This document shows, piece after piece, positions 58,433 through 64,000 of a stretch of 64,000 bases of DNA. Position 1 is the first letter of the stretch; every line of letters starts with the position of its first letter. Location of the stretch: the NCBI GenBank assembly GCA_047967505.1, contig CM106540.1; one strand, given 5' to 3'. The translations under genes were made by a program, and so were the position numbers. The DNA comes from Dipteris shenzhenensis. Lineage: Eukaryota; Polypodiophyta; Polypodiopsida; Gleicheniales. Under the pieces are notes generated by a model. It was not told where the DNA came from and ran no database searches. It saw only the letters and a list, made by a program, of their open reading frames with translations.

Positions 58433-58690
58433 CTAGTGGTATTTTCTGCCCTTCTTCTTGTCTTCAAATAATTGGTAGGATGTTCGTTCTTCTATAACCC
58501 ACTTCAATGTCTCCTTACACTCTTTTGGAGTCTCAAATGCAACATTTGACAATATGTCCTTTTCAAATTGGACCCATAAATCTTTCACAACTTCCTCATT
58601 CCCTAGAACAAAGCACAAAGTGTTGTTCATAATGCAAATGATTACCCTCTCTAGCTTGTTCCTTTTGACCAATTGAGCTTCATCCATGTT
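58433..58690 (-). pseudogene. Copia gag fragment
   Basis: 84 codons (MDEAQLVKRNKLERVIICIM, EEVVKDLWVQFEKD, ETLKWVIEERTSYQLFEDKK) in the pattern of the UBN2 gag region, where a weak-binding segment is followed by (A/V)KDLW..L. It ends at a stop with no pol downstream. Confidence 0.5.
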
Positions 58691-59739
58691 GATAGGAGCT
58701 TACCATTGCACTCTATTACATGAACAAGAATCTTGTGAGGCCAAACTAAGAAATGTACAACAAAAAGATATGAGTTGTGTTTACCATCTTCTCTCATACT
58801 GAAGAATTTGACCATGGCACTCTACACATTTTTGAACATCCAAGTAAACATTATTCAAGCCATTCATTTCAAGTGATCGAATATTAGACCACTTTTGACA
58901 ATGCCAATTCATTGTGCCAATGACACAATGGTATCTTACAAGCATTGATCTCGCAAGATTGTTTGTTCCCTATCAAGCAAGAATTATAGAGCAAGGAGTA
59001 TGAAGTGGCATTATAGACTTCATGAAATTTACTGCAATAATAGAATTGATAATTTTGAATATAGATGCATATGATTCACATCTTACACCAACATCACAAG
59101 CTCCAAGCATCTCCTTTCCATCCAAAATGCCCTGGAAGTCTTTCATCACCTCTTTGGGCAAACTGTACATGTGCACCTTTGTGTCTTGGGTCCTTTAGCA
59201 TTGCAAGGATGTGAGATCGCTTCAAGAAAGCTATGAAGTGTCAATATCACTGATCTCCATTGATCCCATCATATGCTCCATGAATATCCTAAAGAAGAGA
59301 AAAGTCAATTTGTTACAAGAAACAAATTAAGATCATATATGTTGCAAATATAATGTTTTATGGGAAGAATTTGCATCAATTTGGTAGCCCAAATTCTCTT
59401 CTTTTGAGAACTACTAGTGCATCCATAGGTGGAGATGTCTTTACCTATCCTTGAACATGAAAGGTGTTTCCTTGATGTTCTACACTCATCTTGTCATCTT
59501 TTCCCATTCCTTCTCCAAGGACGCTTGAATCTGTGAATGTATATGTCTTTCCAAAGATCTTTTTCTATCATCTACTTTCAAGAGTGACTCTTGAAATCCC
59601 TCTCTCTCCAAGGCCAACACAATTTCTTTGACATGGAGATCCTTGTTCTCCAACCAAAGATGTTCTATGAATTGTTGCATTGCAACAATTGTACATTCCA
59701 AATTGCTGATCCTTTTGCTTCTGGGTCATTCATTAACCA
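58691..59739. other. DNA without a recognised gene
   Basis: Two minus-strand frames (58973-59176 and 59486-59701, the latter helical and charged: LALEREGFQESLLKVDDRKR) lack family features. Confidence 0.35.
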
Positions 59740-61658
59740 CACCAAAATGGGGTACACTATTCTTAGTGGCCAGTAGCAGCATGCTTTTCTTGATGCTATT
59801 GGATGCCACACACTACCATGGCAAGGTGTTCAGACTTTTGGGAATCCCTATGGGATCAGTATGAAAGATAGGTGGAACTGGGTTCTGGACTGTTTTTGCA
59901 CTAAATTAGAGAAGTGGAAGGGATTCCAAGCTAATCTTGTAGGCATAAGGATGGTCCTTAATCATTGCTTATACCCTATCACTATTTTTTATTTATCCTA
60001 CTGGCACCCAGTAGCAGCAAGGGCCTAGCTCAAGTGATCTCCAAGTGTAGGTTCTTTCTATGGGGCCGTAGCTCTAGGATACCCAAAGTAAAGTGGGACT
60101 TTTGCACCAGGCCTAAGGCCAAAGGAGGCCTTGGGGTAGTAAATATATACATCTCTCTTCTACTAAGCTAGCTACCACATGCATTATCAAAGCTTTAATT
60201 CGGCTACAGGATTGGGCTCAACTCCTTGCTAGAATTTTTTTGTAGGTTTGACCCTTTGTGGGAGAGAAAGGGGAAACACTTCCCTACACTGTCTACAGTT
60301 TTCAACCCAAAACCCTGCATTTCTAAAGGCAACTAGCTGTGGAAGTCTTTGTCAACTGCCTTAAGGCAATTAAATCCTAGCTCAGACTTTGGTATTTCAT
60401 GGCCTTGGACTCCATATGGGTAGCTGATGTGCATAGGTCTTCTCCCTTAAAGCATGAGGATTTCAACACAACTTTGCCCTCTTCAAGAAAGGTCTACAGT
60501 GTTGGGGCCAATTGTGGCAGAGAGAACAGAGGAGATGGAAAGCGTGGGTTGAAATCAAAAGGGAATTCCATCTCTCTAATCATCATTCCAGGTTAATAAG
60601 GGAGCGAGTGGCATTGTGGGAGGCTAACGTTCAATGGAAATGAGGAGCAGTACTTATTTATGACTATGAGTTTAGTTGGGTATACTCCTCTCTCCTACTT
60701 CCTATCCCAACTCCTTTTGATAGACATTGAAGAGGTTTATAGGACTCTAAATGTCAGATGGAACTTACATGATAGTCAAACCTGCTGGAAGGGTAGATCC
60801 CTCAAGATTTGGCACAAGGATATCCCTGAAAAAATGTCTATCCTTCTTTGGCTCATTCTTCATAAGGTTGTGTGGACCAAAGTCTAAGGGAATGTTCAGT
60901 GTGTAGGCGATGCCCAGGGTCCCAAGAAGACCCTTTTCATTTGTTTGTTGCTTGCCCTTAGGCTAGTAAGGTTTGGAAAACCACACAGATTTTAGTAGGG
61001 GGGCCTATAAATTGGAAATCTATCTTGTTGGATGATGCAATAAAAGTCAAGTAGGGTATTTGGACAACTACTAGGGTGCACACGCTATGGTTCATTTGGC
61101 TTGCACAAAACACTTTTCAATTTAAACAAGAAGTACAAAATGCTGAAGTTGGAATGGCTGATAGGAAAGGACCAAATTAGCTCAAGTTATCCAACTGTAC
61201 AACCAGGGTCAAGACAACTTTGTGAGGATATCAAAGAGCATGAGGATGAGTACGAGAGCATCCACCATGCAATGTCCTTTAAAGGGAATTTTGGAATCCG
61301 TATCAAAATCCAATCGACTTATCGGATGTCTACCAGATGTCTACTAGAGATATGTTGCCAGTTTGTGTTTTGTTAGCTTCTCAAATACTGCCATCCCATG
61401 TTCTGCTACTAGGGCTATGCTACCATCCCATGTTTTGTTGCCTACCTTGTTCAATTGCCTTCCAGTAATTTGATGCCTGCTTGTGTTCTATGTACTGCCT
61501 ATATGGTTACTATGGTTACTCCACATGATTCTTCATCAGTTGTATCTTTTGATGTTTTGCTACAGCTAAACCTCTATAGAAGATTGAGATGTAACAGGAA
61601 TGGCATGTATATATTTTTTTGATAATATCACTTTTTTTTGCTTTTAAAAAAAAAACCC
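59740..61658 (+). pseudogene. LINE ORF2 3' remnant of another subfamily
   Basis: Frames give YTILSGQ..FRLLGIPMGS, SMKDRWNWVLDCFCTKLEKW and KGFQANLVGIRMVLNHCLYP (the region after RT), a zf-RVT approach RWNLHDSQTCWKGRSLKIWH, KDIPEKMSILLWLILHKVVW and a decayed zinc motif (NVQCVGDAQGPKKTLFICLL). The 3' end may be the run GATAATATCACTTTTTTTTG..A10 at 61620-61658, like the tails of the younger LINEs. Confidence 0.65.
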
Positions 61659-61745
61659 CAAATCTATGAGTTGTTCTTTATTTGCTTTTTTTGATAATGT
61701 CACTTTTTTTTTCTTTTAAAGAAAAAACCCCAAACCTATGAGTTA
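61612..61745. repeat. Tandem duplication of about 73 bp including a LINE-like tail
   Basis: TTTTTTTGATAATATCAC to CTATGAGTTGTT is repeated as TTTTTTTGATAATGTCAC to CTATGAGTTATTG. Confidence 0.85.
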
Positions 61746-63016
61746 TTGTTCTTAGGCTCTTTATAATTCGTTTGACTGAAAAAGCCCAAAAATAAATAAA
61801 AAATCATGGATTGTATGCAATGGAGGGGTCTCTTCTATGGAAGGGTCTACAAGATACAAGTTGCCTTCCATCCAAAGGTCAATATGCTTCTTCCCTTACA
61901 AGTGAAGCTTGTGGCAGTCACTTTTAACAACTCTCCTACCCCTCAAACTGTGTGCGCTTGTATATCAAGGCTCCAACTGTAAGTTCAAATGGTACTTATT
62001 TGGGATGAGAATGGGCAAGATGAGGTTAAGGGCAATAGGTCAAGCCTAGAGGAATCATGTAGAAGAGTGGAGGAAGGAACACTATGAATGGTAAAAAAAG
62101 ATCAATGTAATTGTGTTTGATATCAATGGGTGTAATATGATGTGGCATGGATAATATAAAATAGGAGAAATATGGATCCATGGTCGAGGTGGAAGCTTAC
62201 TCATGTGCCAACCTCTCCATGTGAATTGCCCCTTGTGTGCATTGAATAGGATGGTTGTGCTCGGATGAGTTGGTAAGCATCTTTGTTCTAACCCTCCACT
62301 TGCCCTCATAGATACTTGTGTGCAATTTAAAATAGGAGAAGGTCCAAGGAGGTGAGTCGTTCACTCTTGACTTAGGAGATAGCATCTTGGAAAATGGAGC
62401 TTATGGGTTGAAGATGTCCACCTGGAAGATACCACCTCCCACCTTGTGCATGTGTGATTCCAATTAATGAAGAGAGAATTGGCTTACTAAGGGTATGTGA
62501 GTAAGAAAGGGGATGCTCCCATTGCATACACCTTTCATTGTTCATATCTCATTGCTTGTATATGCCATGTTCTCTCCAATCAAGCTATGAAGACTCTTCT
62601 CCTTTCCTCGTGGTATCTCTCTTTCTTTGTCCATTTCTTGCCATAGCTTTTACCATTTCCTCCCCATGTGTGTATCTCTCCCACTTGTCATCCTCTAATT
62701 GAATCTCTCCTTCCTTTGCCTCCTTTGGTTATCCCTTGTTAATGTGTTTATACAGATTGCAAGAGGAGACATGGTGTGATGGGGAGATTATTCTACATGG
62801 TCATTTTGTAAGAATTCTTGAGTCTTTTTAGCCAAAAGAGGATAGAAGCAAGCACAAGGGAAGATGAGGGGTTGTTGCATAGAAGAGCACATGCTACACT
62901 TCTACAAAACAAGGCAATAAGTAAAGAGAAAAAATGTAGCAGTGGTGTGAAAAAGATAAGGCACCAAATAATGGTGGTGGACAAGTAAGCAACATGAGTA
63001 AAGTAGCACTAGTGAG
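61746..63016. other. DNA without a recognised gene
   Basis: Only short open frames on both strands, none with a recognisable motif. Confidence 0.4.
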
Positions 63017-63305
63017 GACATCAAGTGCAAGAGTCAATAAATGATTTTGTAAGTGGGGAGTGCTTATGTAGTTAGAGTCCTTAAGAGGATCTCAAAGTGA
63101 TGTTTTTCGTTTGGAAGTTGCTTGGAAGTGTGCACACATTGATAGGAAAGCAAGTGCAAGAGTCAATAAATGACTTTGAGCACTAGTGAGTAAAGCAAGT
63201 GAAAGAGTCAATAAATGATTTTTTAGGGGGGAGTGGTATTGTGGTTGGAGTCATTACGAGGATCTCAATTGTTTGGCACTTACTTTGAAGTGTGCACACG
63301 TTGTC
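63017..63305. repeat. Diverged tandem duplication
   Basis: The block from AAGTGCAAGAGTCAATAAAT to AAGTGTGCACACATTG (63023-63140) recurs at 63188-63303 with GAGGATCTCAA in both. A third partial copy of the start lies at 63149-63175. Confidence 0.8.
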
Positions 63306-63579
63306 TTTCGATAGCTTCTTTTCCTTCTTTTGATATAGGATGACCTTATCCTCCTTTTCCTTGTCATCATGTTTTTTAACACGAGTGTTGTTGCTTTCTA
63401 GTTAAAGAATAAAGAAAAAGAATAAATTTTGTCCATTGAAGCCATGATTGGTAAGAACTAGCATATCAGGGTAGGGCGTGGAGGACAAGATGATGTGTTT
63501 GAAAGAAAAGAAACTGATAAGGTAGGACTTAGCATTTGTGATGGGTGAAGTAATCAAAGGCTAGTATTGACATGATTCA

Positions 63580-63650
63580 ACTTTATATGTATACATACAC
63601 ACATACCTACATATACATATGCATATGCGTATGCATATACATATACATAT

Positions 63651-63685
<35 letters not shown>

Positions 63686-63803
63686 TACATATACGTATAC
63701 GTATACATATATGCATACCTATACCTATACATATACATATACATATACATATGCATATGCATAGCATATGCATTTACCTGTACATATACATATACATACA
63801 CAT
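63580..63803. repeat. (TATACA)n and related AC/AT microsatellite
   Basis: About 220 bp of CATATA, CACATA and CGTATA hexamers. Open frames on both strands here are products of the repeat. Confidence 0.97.
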
Positions 63804-64000
63804 TATTGAGAGTGACATGACTAAAAGATCATGATTAATCCACCATTGGATCTCAGAAACTTTAGTGAGGTCATTTTGGTGGGCAGAGTTGATGGTCCCT
63901 TCATTTTTATTGATTGTGTAACCCACCCACCATTGTAATCCTACCACATTCCATGTAAGCACAATGGAGTCAACTTGATTGTTGGCCTCTAAGGCATGAC

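Noticed and set aside
63561-63834. Open frames in the hexamer repeat near the right edge
   Set aside because: Translations are periodic (IYIYTYTY-like) and come from the microsatellite.

Overview
This window is nuclear DNA of a land plant with a large, retroelement-rich genome. It holds spliced GT-AG (and one likely GC-AG) exons of a plastid-type MATE transporter, plant-type Ty1/copia elements with tRNA-Met-like primer sites, plant LINEs (DUF4283/CCHC ORF1, endonuclease-RT-zf-RVT ORF2), hAT-like MITEs and many (TC)n microsatellites. The very long introns would fit a fern or a gymnosperm; I cannot choose between them from sequence alone.

The only host gene I can name is read right to left. 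A TATA box (40572-40583) and a Ser/Pro-rich first exon (40333-40502) are followed by exon 2 (35230-35508), exon 3 (34973-35072) and exon 4 (12305-12499). The remaining exons lie beyond the left edge. Exons 2-3-4 join in phase and encode the start of a MATE-fold transporter. Intron 3 is about 22.5 kb and intron 4 exceeds 12.3 kb, so nearly everything from 1 to 35,000 is intron filled with mobile elements.

Intron 4, from the left edge: a young copia element on the minus strand (1-5987) whose LTRs differ at two positions; a 647-bp tandem duplication that includes the last 17 bp of its LTR (5971-7264); two degraded copies of a second non-LTR family with a C..C..H..C zinc-binding tail (7740-8905 and 10660-11605) and an ORF1-like fragment (9760-10451); and a hAT-like MITE (11772-12099).

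Intron 3: a 5'-truncated copia element (about 12600-14738 plus LTR sequence), an internally deleted LINE with a 16-bp TSD (15233-18776) nested in LTR-like DNA, a second MITE with a perfect 8-bp TSD (19709-20192), a minus-strand copia remnant that keeps only gag-protease (20356-23134), another copia RNase H scrap (24413-25075), a stretch that may be exons of an unidentified gene (25151-26580), and a near full-length LINE with a 14-bp TSD (26827-34570).

Upstream of the MATE promoter (40600-64000) the DNA is AT-rich and much older. It holds a long degraded copia element (49020-52570), two LINE remnants (54780-56913 and 59740-61658), gag scraps, short tandem duplications and microsatellites. I found no intact host gene there.

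Most element genes are broken. The long intact reading frame is the LINE ORF2 at 29716, which keeps its endonuclease and RT catalytic residues but is split from its zf-RVT tail by an insertion of about 370 bp.
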